Shown here piece after piece: positions 11,350-26,000 of a stretch of DNA of 64,000 nt (position 1 is its first letter; the number at the start of each line of letters is the position of its first letter). The notes below the pieces were generated by a model that saw only the letters and a list, made by a program, of their open reading frames with translations, did not search any database and was not told the DNA's origin. The stretch comes from Pholis gunnellus (lineage: Eukaryota; Chordata; Actinopteri; Perciformes; Pholidae): positions 16,425,303 through 16,489,302 of the forward strand of contig OU342814.1 in the NCBI GenBank assembly GCA_910591455.2, written 5' to 3'. A program made the translations under genes and the position numbers.

Positions 11350-14300
11350 GTACGGTGACACTCAAGTGCGTCTGACATTTACGGTCGAGTTGACGTGCAG
11401 CCACGCTGTAAAAAAAGTGACCCTTTAAAAGTCATCACGAAGACAGATGTTCTTTTTTTACTTGTAGAGGATCGGTATTACAGATTATAATCTACGCTGA
11501 ACCTGATGTAGGATTGAAAATAGATAGTTTATTTTGATTGTTTCTTATTCTCAGCTATAATGTCATCCGTGTGCATCTGGAAGCCGCTGGCCGTTGGTTG
11601 ACCAGGACATCCATCCTGTGGCCTACTTCATGATAAGCTGTGTTTTATGCTGGCTGGTTTTCAGCCAACATTGCCATCAGGATTTCTTTATGGAATCCCC
11701 TTTTAGCAGCTGATCTATTCCGGAGTACTTTTGACTTTCTGTTCCATGTGCATGCGGGCCGCGTTAAGCAGGAGAGTGCCTGCTACTCTTGAAAATGAAG
11801 AAAAGATTGATGTTCAATTTGAGTTTTGAGTACTTATCGAAGCTATCCTAACTGTGCCACTGTGGCAGAACTGGTTCTGTGTTGTATGATGGAGGTATTT
11901 TCTATTTGAACTTAGGTTGAAAGCAGCCATTGGATAACGTTTCTGTGATTTATGACAGTGAAAAGCATTCTCTCTTTCTTTTTTTTTGACTTACTTAACA
12001 TACTCTTTTGATCTTTTGCAGTTAAATTCAATCAGTGTTTAATTGAACGGTGGTGAGGACAGTTTGACGCTTACAACCTCAAAGAAATGTTTGGTAATTT
12101 GTCAATGGCTGACAGGTCTATTTCCCGCTAAAGTTATACAAACATTGTTTTCCACACTCTCTCTCTCGCTCGCCTTTAATCTTGAGTGGGAATGATGCTG
12201 CAAGCATTGCACCAGGCTGTCAAATAGACATACTGTATTGTCTTAGATAAGCTTTACGCAGCGGCACAATTTCACTACCTGCTGTCACTGAAGTGCAATC
12301 ATCCGTGTGTTAATCACGGTGCAGTGGAAAGATGTGAAGAGGTAAATATACTCTGCCGTTTTATGAATTATCTGATAAGACGGAAGAATGTAAATATAGC
12401 GACTTTGCTGCATCTGCTCCAGCACACAAGTCAACACCTATAAGCTAAACCGGAGCGGGAAGTGATAATTATTCTTCCAACCTTAAAGCCACTTAAGGGG
12501 AAATATAACCGGATTGTAAGGGGTTAACGGAGATGTATTCCATCGCTGCTCTGCTTTGTGTAGCTTCAGGAAATCTAAAAAATGAGCATATAACTACATT
12601 ATTTCCCTTGGAATGCATTCAGCTACTTTAAAAGTCACTGACACATAACTGAGGAAGACAATCACTCCCCCTGCCTGTGTTCTTGTATAAAAAGGTGAAC
12701 TAATCTAGGTCAAGCATAGCCTAAGCACAGAGCCTTTGTAGCTGCTCTATTTTTACACTGAATGGAATGAATCTCCATTCCATCACTACCTGGCTCAGTA
12801 GCTTTGCACTGTACTGCAAAAAAAAAGAATTTTACCCCAAAGTATTTCCTCCCGCAGTTCAATATTTGAGATGAGAGACGGCCAGCGTAGGGACTAATGG
12901 CAGTTGATTTAAGAGGCCCGGAGTGCTTCTAGACAGTAAATGGAGGTGTGTGTTCCCTCTCAACGAGAGTCGCTTCCTCTGCTCTCCTTGTGCTCGGACA
13001 ACTGTGTATTCAGTCCGACGAGCCTTAAATGTCCCCTTTTCCTTCTGCTAGACTACTCTGGCGGAATAATAAATGAAAAACAATTACCACTTTACTGTCC
13101 CCTCCCATCCGTCTCAGTTCTCCTGCTTCCCTTTGCAACTGTGTAGTTTGCTTTTATTTCAAAAAGGCCTGTCTGTATGGAGACGGATAGCAGGTAACAA
13201 GCAGCTTTTGTTTTGTCTTTTTTAAATATAGTACATATTCAATTATATTATCAAGCGGTTGAAGCTTTCTTTGCATAAAATATTTTCCGCTACAGTATGT
13301 ACAGGCTTTTTTAAAGGGGACGTCTCATGAAAAACTCACTTTTTCATTGCTTGTCACATACATTTGAGTACCTGGCTCATTAGAATATAAATCCCCCCCC
13401 CCCATCTGAGTATCTCCACCCATGGCTTCAGATCTACCTTTGCAAATTAAAAGTGCATCGGATTTTTCTAGCGAGCCAATCAGAGCAGACGACTGGGCTT
13501 TTCCAGGAGGAGGAGGGGGGCTTAAAGAGACAGGCGCTAAAATACAGTGTTTCAGACGGAGCGTGAATACAGAGCATATTCAGACAGGCCGTATGAGAAA
13601 AATAATGTGTTTTTAAACATTAAATCATGTAACAATGTTCTTTTAGAAACCCAAAATACAAGTATGAACGTGAAAATGAACATGATATGTCCCTTTTTAA
13701 ATACAAAATGTACCTCTTTTAGAATAACTGCTACTACCACGGGGAAGTGCAGGCACATCCAGACTCCGATGTCACCGTCAGCACCTGCACAGGCCTTCGG
13801 TAAGAAACATAACCATCATTTTGTATTCAAGCAGCATCTCAACGCTGCCCTTTAAGCGCTATTTGCCACTGCAATGTTTGTATTTACTTAAGTCACTGTG
13901 CACAGCAGCCCGTTGCTCTTTCGCCCCTTAAGCCCGCTGTCGGTAAGTTGGTGTGTGACTCGTAGGAATTGGTGGAAATGTCACGCCTCATTGTCTTCGT
14001 CCACAGAGGCATCCAGTTAATATCGTTTTGGCAGTAATTGGCTTCTTGCTGCTGCTAATGACCGCAATGTCATCTCCTACTTAATTATACAGCAAGGAAA
14101 CATTTTTGGAAATAGAAAGTCTTTAGTTTGCCATTTTATCAACGCGATAGCTGACGAACTATTTAGGAATACTAATGATCTGGAAAAATGAGATTATTTC
14201 AGTGACAAAGTGCACATAAAGAAGGCTGATGTTTTATAATACTGAAGTACTTTGTGAATTTTATGGAGCTTTTGTGCATAAAGCCACGAGAAGCTCTAAT

Positions 14301-17300
14301 GATCACAAGGCCAATGCTTAGAAGCTCTGTGGGGCTTGGCCCTGTTGTCGAAATACTCAAATAAAATCTTTTATAGTTTGACTTCAGTAAACGTGGGCCT
14401 GTAGAAAGAAAGTGCCACCTGACTTGTAGCATGTTCCATTAGACTGAGCCACATTCAGTGAAATTGTGGGTCTGGGTGATTGGTTATGCTTTCAGGCTTT
14501 GTTTTCAGACTTGCTCTGCTGTCTCTGCAGAGGCTTCATCGCACTTGAAAACAAGACATTCATCATTGAGCCGATATCTGGACATGACACCGGTGCCCAC
14601 TCCATCTACCGGGTGGAAGAACTCACAATGACCCCAGGAGCCTGCGGCCATGGCTTCAACATGTCCTCTGTTGCCCCTGAAAACCACATCAAAAGCCCCT
14701 TTCAGTCCTTCCACACAAGGGTGAGATTTGTATTATGTTTTTTTTTTTTTTTTATTGCAAAAGCTGTGTTAGAGCTCTGGATATGTGGATATCACAGTCC
14801 AAAACTACATAGTCATCAACCTGAGCAGATTTCTTTTGCTGTATTTAATTGTCAAATGTTTTCTGAAGGGTGAGACTAACATTCACTAGATGAAAAATAA
14901 ATGGGCGTTTGACCAAAGATCAGCAAATTGGCAAGTAGACCAGTTTGGATGAGTTCCCAGAGGGTGTTGCCATGAGCTTGACACATTTTATCTTCGCTTA
15001 GAGCCCAAAGTAGAGGGACCATGCAGGTTTGGCCAAGGATTTGCATAGAGCAGGTGCAGCATCCATCTGCCACTATTCCCAAGCATTAAAAACTCCATTT
15101 GAGTCAGGAAGTAAAACCTACCAACACGCAGTACTTAATGACCCCTGAGTAATATCTGGGCATTGCAATTTGAGAAGAGCATCAATTCTGCCTTAGCAGA
15201 CGGGTTATTTGGGCAAAAAGATCGAAGAATATGGTCGTATGACCCGGCACGCTTTGTGTAATGTCCTGGGAAACGAGATAAAAATGCTGGTGGCTTAATA
15301 GTAGCTTTTAGGGAAACTTGCCTATTTATTCACTTTCTTGCCAAGAGTTAAATTGCACAATTACGTCTCATATCTGTATGTTAAATATGAATATACAGCT
15401 GACAGTCAATTGGCTATTTCCAAAAGTAACAAACTTGGCCTACCTGCAAATCTGAAGCTCACCAATTAAGTTTTTTTATTACAGAAGCTGGAGTGTAAAA
15501 AGTTGTGATTTATCTTGGCTATTAATGTAGGCCCACGCAAAGCGCTGGCACATCAATTGTGCTACTCTGCTATTTTCCAGTGCTTGAAAAAAGTACGCAG
15601 ATATTAAGGAGGAATAAGTGGGCAAAAGTCCTTAAAAAACATTTTCTTTAACAAATCTTTCTTTCTAACATGCATCATTTCTGTTTGTTCCTTCAGCATA
15701 AAAGGCACGCTCAGAAGACAACCAAGTACGTTGAGCTGATCATTGTTGCAGACAACAGAGAGGTAATGCAACATTCCCAAATACAGTGTTTGAACAACAG
15801 ACAACTACACACTGACGGCAGAGCAACCCTTCATGTTATAAGCAGAAGGAAATCAGCGTACGCTGTAGTAACTGTAGAGCGGGTCCCACTGGGGCTGCTG
15901 AATTAGGTCAGTGTGCAACAAGCAGTGTGGTCTTGTGGCAGAGGCTCCGTTTTGACAGGAAGTGCTGAACGATTCCCCAGCCGGCCGGACAGGAAACCGG
16001 AAAAAGCGGTGTGGACACAGAAGAGTCTCCCATAAGCACTGACAAGCTCATTGTGGGGTTTCCTCCTGGCGGCCCTCTGCTAAAAAAACAAAAGGATAGG
16101 GGATCAAGTACGTTGTTAAAGTCCAGCACCAACGCAGGTGGATACCCAGTAGGGTAGGAATAGTAAATCCGACTTTGCTGCAGTTTGGATCAAAAGCTCT
16201 GCCGGCTGTCAGATCTGCCAATACACCTGCTCCCTGCGGCCTTGCCATTTGTCTCTCTAACACTAGGAGATTTTTCTAGATCCAGATGGTCACAGCTTGA
16301 CAAGCTGCCTAACACTCAGGAAAACGTATTGCCTTTGTGGGTGTCCTGTGTTCTTTCATGCTTTTTAGTTCTGAAAATGACTGTAATTACGGTGTCATTC
16401 ACGTCCTCATCAGCGCCACTACTTCTGGGTGTAAATGCTCCTTTTTCATTACATTTTCTGTTTTTTTCCAGTTTCAGAAACAGGGGAGGGACGTGGAAAA
16501 GGTGAAACAGAGACTGGCAGAGATAGCCAATTACGTGGACAAGGTAGCACAACCTCTCCCCTTTTGCACAGAAGGGATAAATCACTTTATTTAAATAGAA
16601 ATATTACTGGCGGCTGAGATTAATGGGTTGAATGTGTGATATATTAATATCCCACAAAAACAGCTGCTTTCAGTTTGTCCTAAACCTCTTCTAGCTATGG
16701 ATATATAGCTAGCAGATGCAGTGGGCAGATGGATTTACTTAAGGGAAGCATAGATGAAGACATGAAGAATATGTGCACTGATCAAGTGAAAAACATAAAA
16801 AGAGACGCTCTCATTAATGCACGCAGGAACCTTCATTTAATAGGGACATGGATGTATAATAAGAACTGGATACCAGACCCCCAAGATGGAGCCTATTCAA
16901 TCCAGTTGCTCGCCTGCCACATATGACAAAAAGTTGGAAGAAAGGCTTCCTGGTATCCAGTTCTTACTCTACCTCCGTGACTCAGGGCTGCCATATTAAG
17001 AAACCAAAGGTGAAAGTGTCTCACACATCTTTTTGGAAGTCTTTGATCATTCACGTAACCTAAACTCTATAGCTCCCCTGGCCTTTTCTATCCACACTGA
17101 CTCCCTGCGTATCAACAGTTCTACAGGGCCCTGAACATCCGGGTGGCTCTGGTGGGTCTGGAGGTGTGGAGTGACTCTGATAAATGTCCCATCACCCAGG
17201 ATCCCTTCTCCACCCTGCACGAGTTCCTAGATTGGAGGAAAGTCAAACTGCTGCCCCAGAAACCTCACGACAATGCTCAACTAATAAGGTGGGTATTGAG

Positions 17301-19157
17301 CCCAGTAATGTTATTGGTACACACGACAACCAACCCTTAAAGGGCCATTAGCTGCTATGTCACTTATAATTTACATCAGTGCTAACCATTTCCCAGAAGA
17401 TACCATGGGTTTTTAATGCCCAGTCAGCCATTCTATCCCCATTATTTAACTAGACTATGTGGTTACCTGGAGGTTTATTTATTGTTTAATTGGATCCTCA
17501 GTAGCTGCCATCTTTGCAACAACTACTCCTCCTGGGCTCCATATCAGAATATACAGTAAATACACACCCTTACATGATTATACATCAAACCAAACGTCTG
17601 GCAATAAAAAGATTAAAATGATAATACAATCACAACTCAAAGATCTTATCTTGTTTATTGCCTTCGCAAATACCCACTTATGTAAAATATGGCTCCGTAT
17701 ATTACTTCCAGAGTGTAGATAATAATATGGTTGTTTTAAAACTATATTGTATTTCCAAACATCTGAACCTGGTAGGAAGTTGGTGTAAACCTTATTGGAA
17801 AACCAGCTTCAATAAACACTTTGCGGGGTGACAAGCTAAAAGAAATGCACAACAGCTGTTATAGTGCTGTAGATCTGAGCTCTTTTCTCGTACGATGTGT
17901 TTTATCTCCTTCCCACCCTGCTTCTGTCCTTTGCAGCGGGGTTTACTTCCAGGGCACCACCATTGGCATGGCGCCCATTATGAGCATGTGCACAGTGGAG
18001 CAGTCCGGAGGCATTGTCATGGTGAGTATAAAAAAAATCTTCTTGCTGCTCCCACCCTCCTCTTCCCTTATGTAGCCAGATTGTATCAGTGTAGACATTG
18101 TTCAGATTCAGCAGGCTAACACAATCCAGACACAAAAGGTGTTTTTTTTACTGTTTGCTGGCAGGAAGTCATGCTTTTAAACCTAATAATATTTGTGCTG
18201 GCACTCCCTCAACATTCACGGCCTCATCATCGCCACAAAGGAATATGTAAAAAAAATATACTATCAGAGGGATACGCACCCCCCTTTCTGAGGTCATTTG
18301 AAGTCGTCCCATCATTCCATCATGCTCTCTAAACGGCTCGGTGGGGCCGAGAGCTAAATCAAAGGCCACATCGTTTGAACAAAATCACATTTACATTTTT
18401 ATTAGATGTGATAAATTGTTTATACCAGCTCTTACAGAGCCCACATTTTATTATTTTTTTACACTCAACTGTGCGTCACCCCTGGTACACAAAATGATTA
18501 TACGTAGTAAATTAGCTGCCTGTCGGGTGCCTGATGTAGCACTTGATACCCTTGCCAAATCACAAAGTGGATATCAGCCCAGTGCCGATGCACCAAGTCC
18601 AGATGTGTACCCCCCCCCCCCCATTAATAGATATGTTTTCTGTTGGCCATGGCATCTCCAGATGTTTGTCTTCCCCATTACTTACAGATAGCAGATGGTT
18701 TGGCCCGAGATTAAAGGGCCATGTAACCAGTTAGAGGGCGGCCAGATGAGATGAACCATTTCTCAAACCTTACACCGCCATGTGTTAATCAGCCTCAAGT
18801 CCTTTATCTGGTCCACATGTTCCTCCAGTGTAAACGACATAATGTTACTTATTTTGCCATTAAACTCACTTTAGAGTCTTTAAAATGTGAATGGTTTGGT
18901 TTAAACTGTAACAGCGAACAATATCCCCTTTTTTTATGCGGCATTCTGCAGGGAGTTACTTTCTCATGTGGTCGGAAAAATGATCAGAAAGATTATCTGA
19001 GCGTTTCTTGTAACCGACACTATCAAATGCTCACTATCACCACAATGGCTGAATAGCTGCTTCAAAAGAAATGACTGTGGCCTCTAAGGGTTTCATCCAT
19101 TTCTGCTGACTCTGATATAACTTTATTTTTGTGAGGAGGCACTCAACTATGAATTGC

Positions 19158-19194
<37 letters not shown>

Positions 19195-19973
19195 GACACG
19201 CGCTGATAAACATGACAGCAGCAGAGGAAGAAGTTTTCCCATCCCTCTTGTTAGAAGGCGGAGTGCATCTCCCCACGACGCTGCTCTGTAATCAGAGTAG
19301 AAAATAGCTCGACTTGCCCTCAACTTTGACTTATGACCCAGTTTTCAAAGGAAGCATGTGATTTTCTCACGGTGGAAACATTTGAATACTGCAGTAAGAT
19401 ATACTGAAGCTACGTGGGAGAGAGGTTACCAGGTTTGCGGAATCGTGCACGTTATTGAGAGTGTAGCATATAACCAACATGCCACCAGTTAAACAGCATG
19501 TATCTGTCGTAAGGCTGGAACATGCTTTTCTGGTCTAAAGTACAGGGGGGGGGGGGGGGGGCTACTCACAGTCACAGATGTCTGTGTATGGATTAAGATA
19601 ACCGGCTGCTGACAGCAGCTTCATATGTGCCGTGCGTACATGAGATTGGTATCATTCTTCTGAATGTGAAGAAGCAAAATGTCACAATAATGTCAATCTC
19701 ACAAAAAAGATAAGAATCTGTGGGAAATGTGTGCAAAAATCACACGTAAAGTGTGTTTAACTGTATTCCACTGTTACGTATTAAACACTTTAACGCCTCA
19801 TTTTGTGTACTTTTAATTACAATTTGTTCACATTAATTGATCCAAACAGCAGTATGTAGCTGATGACACACAATGATCATTTTATCACGAGTCGATTCTA
19901 GTGGAAGTTGATGTGGTACTGTAATTATGTCATTCATCCTTATCTGTTTGTCCCTTTTCCAGTCTCACCTTGG

Positions 19974-20016
<43 letters not shown>

Positions 20017-23000
20017 CTACATTGACTTCCTTTCTCAGTCACCCTTCAAACTCCCCCGTCTCTCCTCCCGACCCGTCTGACTGCAAACTTCCACCTCTCA
20101 CTCGTCATTCTCCATCTCCGGCTGGGAAAAAAAGGGCAGTTTTCTTGCTTATCAATGCAGCAGCGAGTCACACGGAGCTAGGTTTGTGGAGCCTACTGCA
20201 GCCGCTGTCTCTACTAGCAGCGGCTATGATTGGGTCTGCAGGGGTAATGGAATGGCAGATGAATTCAGGCCTCCGTGAGGAGAATGAGTAATAGAAGAAT
20301 GATGAGGTGGCAGATTAGACAGTTACCCAACTGTTTTGGGAATCTGCTGCTTAAAAATCGTCTTCTTTGAGTTTTCTTTTTTTCCCTTTTCTCTTCTCTT
20401 CTGTTTTTTTTTGTGGGTAACAGTGCACTTCAGTATAGCTCGGCTCAAAGCTTACTCGAGTAACTAGAAGTGCAAAATTAATTAAATTTGAACAAAATCG
20501 CAACATGGTCTCCTGCAATTATCAAATCTTGGGAGGCACAATATCTGTTAACGGCAAAATGCGTTTCAAAATACCATTTATAATTAAATAGTGTCATGCT
20601 GCACAGACGTCCTGTCCTACACATCGTACTCTCCAGACTTAAGAAAACATCTTTGTTTGGTACAGATCCCTGCAAAAATCATAATGATGTAAAAGTTATA
20701 ATTACCTCTAATATTGTAAATCATATTGCAATGTCAGTCATTACAGACGACTAACACGTTCTCATGTTCCGGTGTGTCCCGTTGTCCCGTTGCAGGATCA
20801 CTCCGAGAACCCGCTGGGGGCAGCGGTGACTTTGGCACACGAGCTCGGACACAATTTTGGGATGAACCACGACACCCCAGAGCGCGGCTGTGGCTGCAGG
20901 ATGACCGTTGATCGTGGAGGCTGCATCATGACCCCCTCCACAGGGTGAGACTTTTTTTCATACAAAACGGTTTCAATGTTGAGATTACGAGCTTCACGAT
21001 TTAGTAGACGAATGTGATATTAGCGTTTATACTGCTGGACTATTTAAAATCATTAGCTCAAAGGTTTAAAACCAGGACACGTTTGTCTCTGTTGTGGGTG
21101 CAATGATTTAGAGCTGTTAAGGTTTTTAATTACCCTTTAAAAACCTTGTTCCACACAGCTAAGAGATTCAAATATCTGCCAGTGTAACTTTTCTGAATGA
21201 ATTCGGTCGCCTCTTCTAACTTATACAGTCAAAAAGAGACAGCTCCACAGGTTGGATCAGTTTCATCCGTCCATCGTTTGTGTTGTCGTGCGAGAGGAGG
21301 TTCAGACACACACGCACAGTTGGGCCTGAGACTAAAGCAGCTGCTCTAGCATTCAGCTCGTGTTGCCTGGGATGCTGAGATAACGCCGCTTCTGCAAGTG
21401 ATGGACTCTGTGACTGTTAGTAAACAGCGAGCCGATAAGGCGAACCCAGAGCGCAATACCAGACTTCTGGTCCGGTGCCAGTCTGGTTTGTCTGATGAGG
21501 AATCCTGCAAGCCACCGATGAATGTGGTCAGGAACGATTCCACGGCACTGTGAGGAAGACAAAGACTAAAGGCTGAAAGACACAGTTGTTATTCAAATAT
21601 TTTATTGAGTTCTTCAAAATACAAATCAAAGAAACCGCTCACACGGACCCACCCACCACACACAGACCAACCCTAGCTTACATCTGTCTCACACACTAAT
21701 GATCTCGCTGGGGTGAAATCATGCACGTTAGTGCTGGTGGTCGATGATTTATGAGGAATGAACATCGACGAATCATCCAGGGATCTGTATCAAGATCGTC
21801 TTAAGTATGTTATGCATTTTAAATAACTATCGGCTGATGAATATGTGTGGATGAAAGACAGATGACAACAGGCTCAATGTATAGAAATGTAGAAACGGGT
21901 AAATATAGTTGTGAGCAGTTTATTTTCTATTAGATTAACAACAATCTTGTAAGTCTTACAAGCTGACTTTGTTAGAGCAATGAGCAAGATACATAACATT
22001 AAACACTGACATTAAAAGTAGACTTTAGCCGTCTTCATAAATCAGCAGAGAGATACAGTAGAAGAAAACCACAGTAGTGAGTTCATCCTTTAAAAATGCC
22101 ACGAATCCAGAACAAAAAGCACATCAATAATGTAACTATCTACGGACAAGACGTGTCCCAGACAAACTAGAATGACCTTTTACAGTACAAGTAGAACACA
22201 GGCAGGGGAGGGACTGTCAAAAACTGGCAATTGTGAGCTCATCCTGCTGTACTCATGTTCTAATATTTTACACCACTGGATTTATGCAGTGTAGTATCTA
22301 CATACGCACTCTGCATAGCGACATGACGACTTTTTAGCTCATCGCCAGCCCAAAGATATCGAAATGATGTCATGCGGAGCGTTTAGAAAAATGACTGCAT
22401 GATCTAAATAGATGACAAATGGGTCACGCTGTCATTGAATTCTTGACCACAGAATAGGTTTCTTTTAGGCACCGTCTGCTGTTTAATTATGAGAGCGGAC
22501 ACATTAATAGTTGAGAGGTCATTAGTGACCTTTCATTCTGAAACTCGCTCCTCCATAATAAATGAGATGAATCCATACACAGCGGGACACGCTGACATTT
22601 TGCCTGGCAATCTTCTCCGATTCCAAGTATCAATATTTCCCTATTTAATTATCAATATTTGAACTGTGCATTGCTCACTGCAGTCTGTCTGTTTGTACTC
22701 AGTGAAGGTGATTAATGGAGCTCACTGATTTATGACGGTGTCGATCACTCAAACAATCAAGTCGACTAACTCAGCATTTCATTTCATAACATTTCTGTTA
22801 ACCAGCCGTTTCATTTTCAACTCTAGTCCTTTGACAACATGTTGGACAGTGAGTCCACAGACCCTTCACGTCTTTCCAGCTCCTTGTTTCGGTTTTTGCT
22901 GTCCATAACTTTTACCTTAAAAAAATCAATTTAAACTCATAAATCTCACATCTCCTTCCTTTGTTTTGACGTTTGACGTGAAGCAATGTTGTTGTAGATG

Positions 23001-26000
23001 ATATCAGTCAAACTATGAGCCGTGGAGCTCTTAGTCTGAAGTTTTCATGGTAAAAATTCCAGCTCAAAAGATGAAAATTATGACTTTACCCAAGTTCAAG
23101 CTCGACGTAGCCAGTCATCTCCCAAATAATGAATTTCCTGAACTATCGCCCCAAATTCACAAAACCAATAATTTCATAAACCAATCTAGAACTCATTCCC
23201 CCTATCACAGATCTGGTTTCTGTTATATATAAATGTATAAATATATAATATATGAGCATCTTCCTTTGACTCTCAGCACAGATGCATTCAGAATGTTAAA
23301 CACATTGTTGTAAGGGGGTGTAGCTCCTTTGACTGTGTGTTTGGAATATTCCCAGTTTAGACTTGCTAATGGAGGAGAGGACGGGCTGCATCTAAATGAC
23401 GTGATTATCAGTGACGCTGCCAGCTGCAATCAGGGGCGGGGGTGCACCGAGGATGAGAGGTGCTTTATGCCTGGATGGACAGGCGGAGCGAGGAAGCGCT
23501 GGCTTTATTTGTCTTTTATCTCCCTCAGTGGTGCAGCAGGAATAGAAACACAAAGAGAGATAGCGGTGGGATTGAGAGACAAACAGGAGAAAGATGACAA
23601 TGAAGGAATTGTTTAGGTACACATGGACGTCTATGACAGGCGTGTGAGGCCGTGAAGTCTGGCCACGAGAGATTTCATAACAATGAGGGGAAATTTGAGG
23701 GACGGGGGGGGGGGGGGGGGGGGGCGAGGAACAAAGTTCAAAGTTGGACATTTTGGAAGTAGAGATTTCTTTTAGAAAGTTGAGCTAAGAGTTGCATCAT
23801 GTGATCGAGGGCAGAGAGCTCAAAAGCACTTTCCTGTGTCTGTCCGTGTTACCGGGGAAGAAAGGTGAAGCCCAGCAGGGAGCTGTGTGGCTGGACTTTG
23901 AGGCCAAGAGGTGAATCTTTCCTTTTGTCAACAGAGTATGAAATGGCTTGTGAGTCTTGTTATTTCCTCGTCGAAATGACAGAGTGCAAGTGAGGTGAGG
24001 AGGTACAAAATGTCATAATCTGAGGACATTCTGCTGAGAAGAAGTGGGGAAGAGCTAGTTAGCTCGCCGCTGTGTAAACGTTTGCGGTGAATTTAGCCCG
24101 TGTTTTGCTTTTCCTTCCTCATATTTAATCAGCGAAGGCTCCTGCCAGTGTTGCAGCCTAACATTTACCTAAAGGTCAGACATGTCTCTCCTGCTTAGCT
24201 TGGACTAAATGCATGTCGGTCTCTGGAGCAGCTTAGAGAGCAGAAGAGACAGCCTGATGTCAGCCTACAAATAGAAAAGCCCTCCATAGCCCTCATTTGA
24301 CCAACGCGTCTACTGTTTCGTCCTCGTCTGGAACCGCTGGCCTCACGTGCCGAGAACATCAAAGTGACAGGAATCATCTGCACGGCACGTACGGCTTTAG
24401 ATCCGGGAGAATCTGCCCGGTGCACAAGGAGACTGTTTCTCTGCATCTCAGGACAGTGTAAGGGCTCGGGCAGATGTTTTTAACCGAGAGGATGTCTTTA
24501 TGTTGTTTTTCCTCTGCTGTTGTCTTTAATTTTGTGACATTAAAAGTATTTTTACAGTCCATTATCTGAGAATGAAGGCCTCCAGTTATCATTATGAATG
24601 TATAGGCTCTATTACTACAGTATAAGTATGTCCCTGTTTTGTTTATCATGTGTGGAGACGATCACACATATATGTGTGACGCGATACTCATTCCTGCCAC
24701 TTGTGTCGCACTGTTAAACTGACCTGTAGATGGCGGTAATGGATCAAGATATGCAGCAATACGCCAACAAAGAGAGGGAAGAAGAAGCCTGCACGGTAAA
24801 CATCGATGAAAACAATGCTGGATTCAAAATACTTTTTTTATTGGCTTTCAAATGCTTTCAAACACTAAACACTGAAACAAACTTTGTTTTTGTATATAAG
24901 AGAACTCCAGGGCAGCCCTTTAACCACATCCCCCTTTCTAAAAACAATCTACACACATGGCAACATGGTAGAGGGTAGAGGTCGTTCTCCATTAAGCGTT
25001 ACCGAATGAAAATGGCCATGTTTGAAATCTTAGATTTGATGATGAAGGAGATGGCCGGTAAAAAGCAGAGCCGGTGACGTTTGATGTTTTCCTCTGTTTC
25101 TGTGATTTGGCAGCGACACTCACCGCACCAAAACATCGTCCTCCGACAGTATCACAGACGTATGAGGCTGTAAGACACCGTGTGTTATTTCACATATTTG
25201 CCTTTCGAACGTTGCCACCAGACTGAGAAGAACTTTTGTGCTCAGACAAATTAGTTCCACCCCAGCAAACTCCACCTGGAGAGGGTGCAGGGCTTTATGC
25301 TAATATTATCCAGGGAAACCTACACTCTCTGCTCTGCTCATTTCCTGAACAGTAGAGCAGCCGTGTGGTCTCAGCTGTGATACAACAGAGCGTTGTCTAT
25401 TGCAGACTGAGGCTGATTTATGGTGCGTCTTTCTGTAGGTTTATCGAAAACACTGGTGGTGCCAAGTTGATCGCGGTTGTTGACTTTGAGCCTTTTAATT
25501 TATTTCGACTGAGATATTGCCCTTAAATACAGCGTTTCAATCTAGCTGTGGTCTCACCGAAGGTACACAATTTAACTGCATACAAACAAAACAATACTAC
25601 AGGCCCTGATAACCATGTTTTCCAATTTCATTTTTACTATGAGTGATGGGGTCCTACATGACAACAGCATTTTCTGCCAAGGTTGGAACAGCTTTGACAG
25701 TTTTACGATGTATTACAGTTCACCAACAAGCCAACGTCCTGTTGCATTGCTCATTGCACTTAAACATTCTCCATCCTTCCATAGTCAGCGTCTGCGTAAC
25801 AAACCAAGTGAACAGTAATTTAATGTTGTCTCTTCCTGTTCCTATAATGTCATTTACGTCCTCCCCCTGAAAGCCCCGGACGCTCAGCCGATGGCACACA
25901 TTTGTGCTCATCAGTGTCGGAACAGTAAGCTCCTGTGGTGTATCTGCTCATTGTCATGAAGAACTGAACCAGACGGTGGACGACTTAGAAGCTATTAGAA

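Larger units (their letters stand above)
18022..20795 (+). other. adam12: adam12 intron with CA and poly-G microsatellites
   Basis: 2.8 kb intron just before the zinc-binding exon. It contains poly-C (about 18609-18622), a CA repeat (19163-19190), a run of 17 G (19545-19561) and a CA repeat (19977-20013). No exon, RNA gene or transposon ends were found. Confidence 0.7.

Noticed and set aside
21590..21660. Minus-strand AATAAA near 21598 as the 3' end of an antisense gene
   Set aside because: No coding exon or splice structure could be found on the minus strand in the following kilobases.
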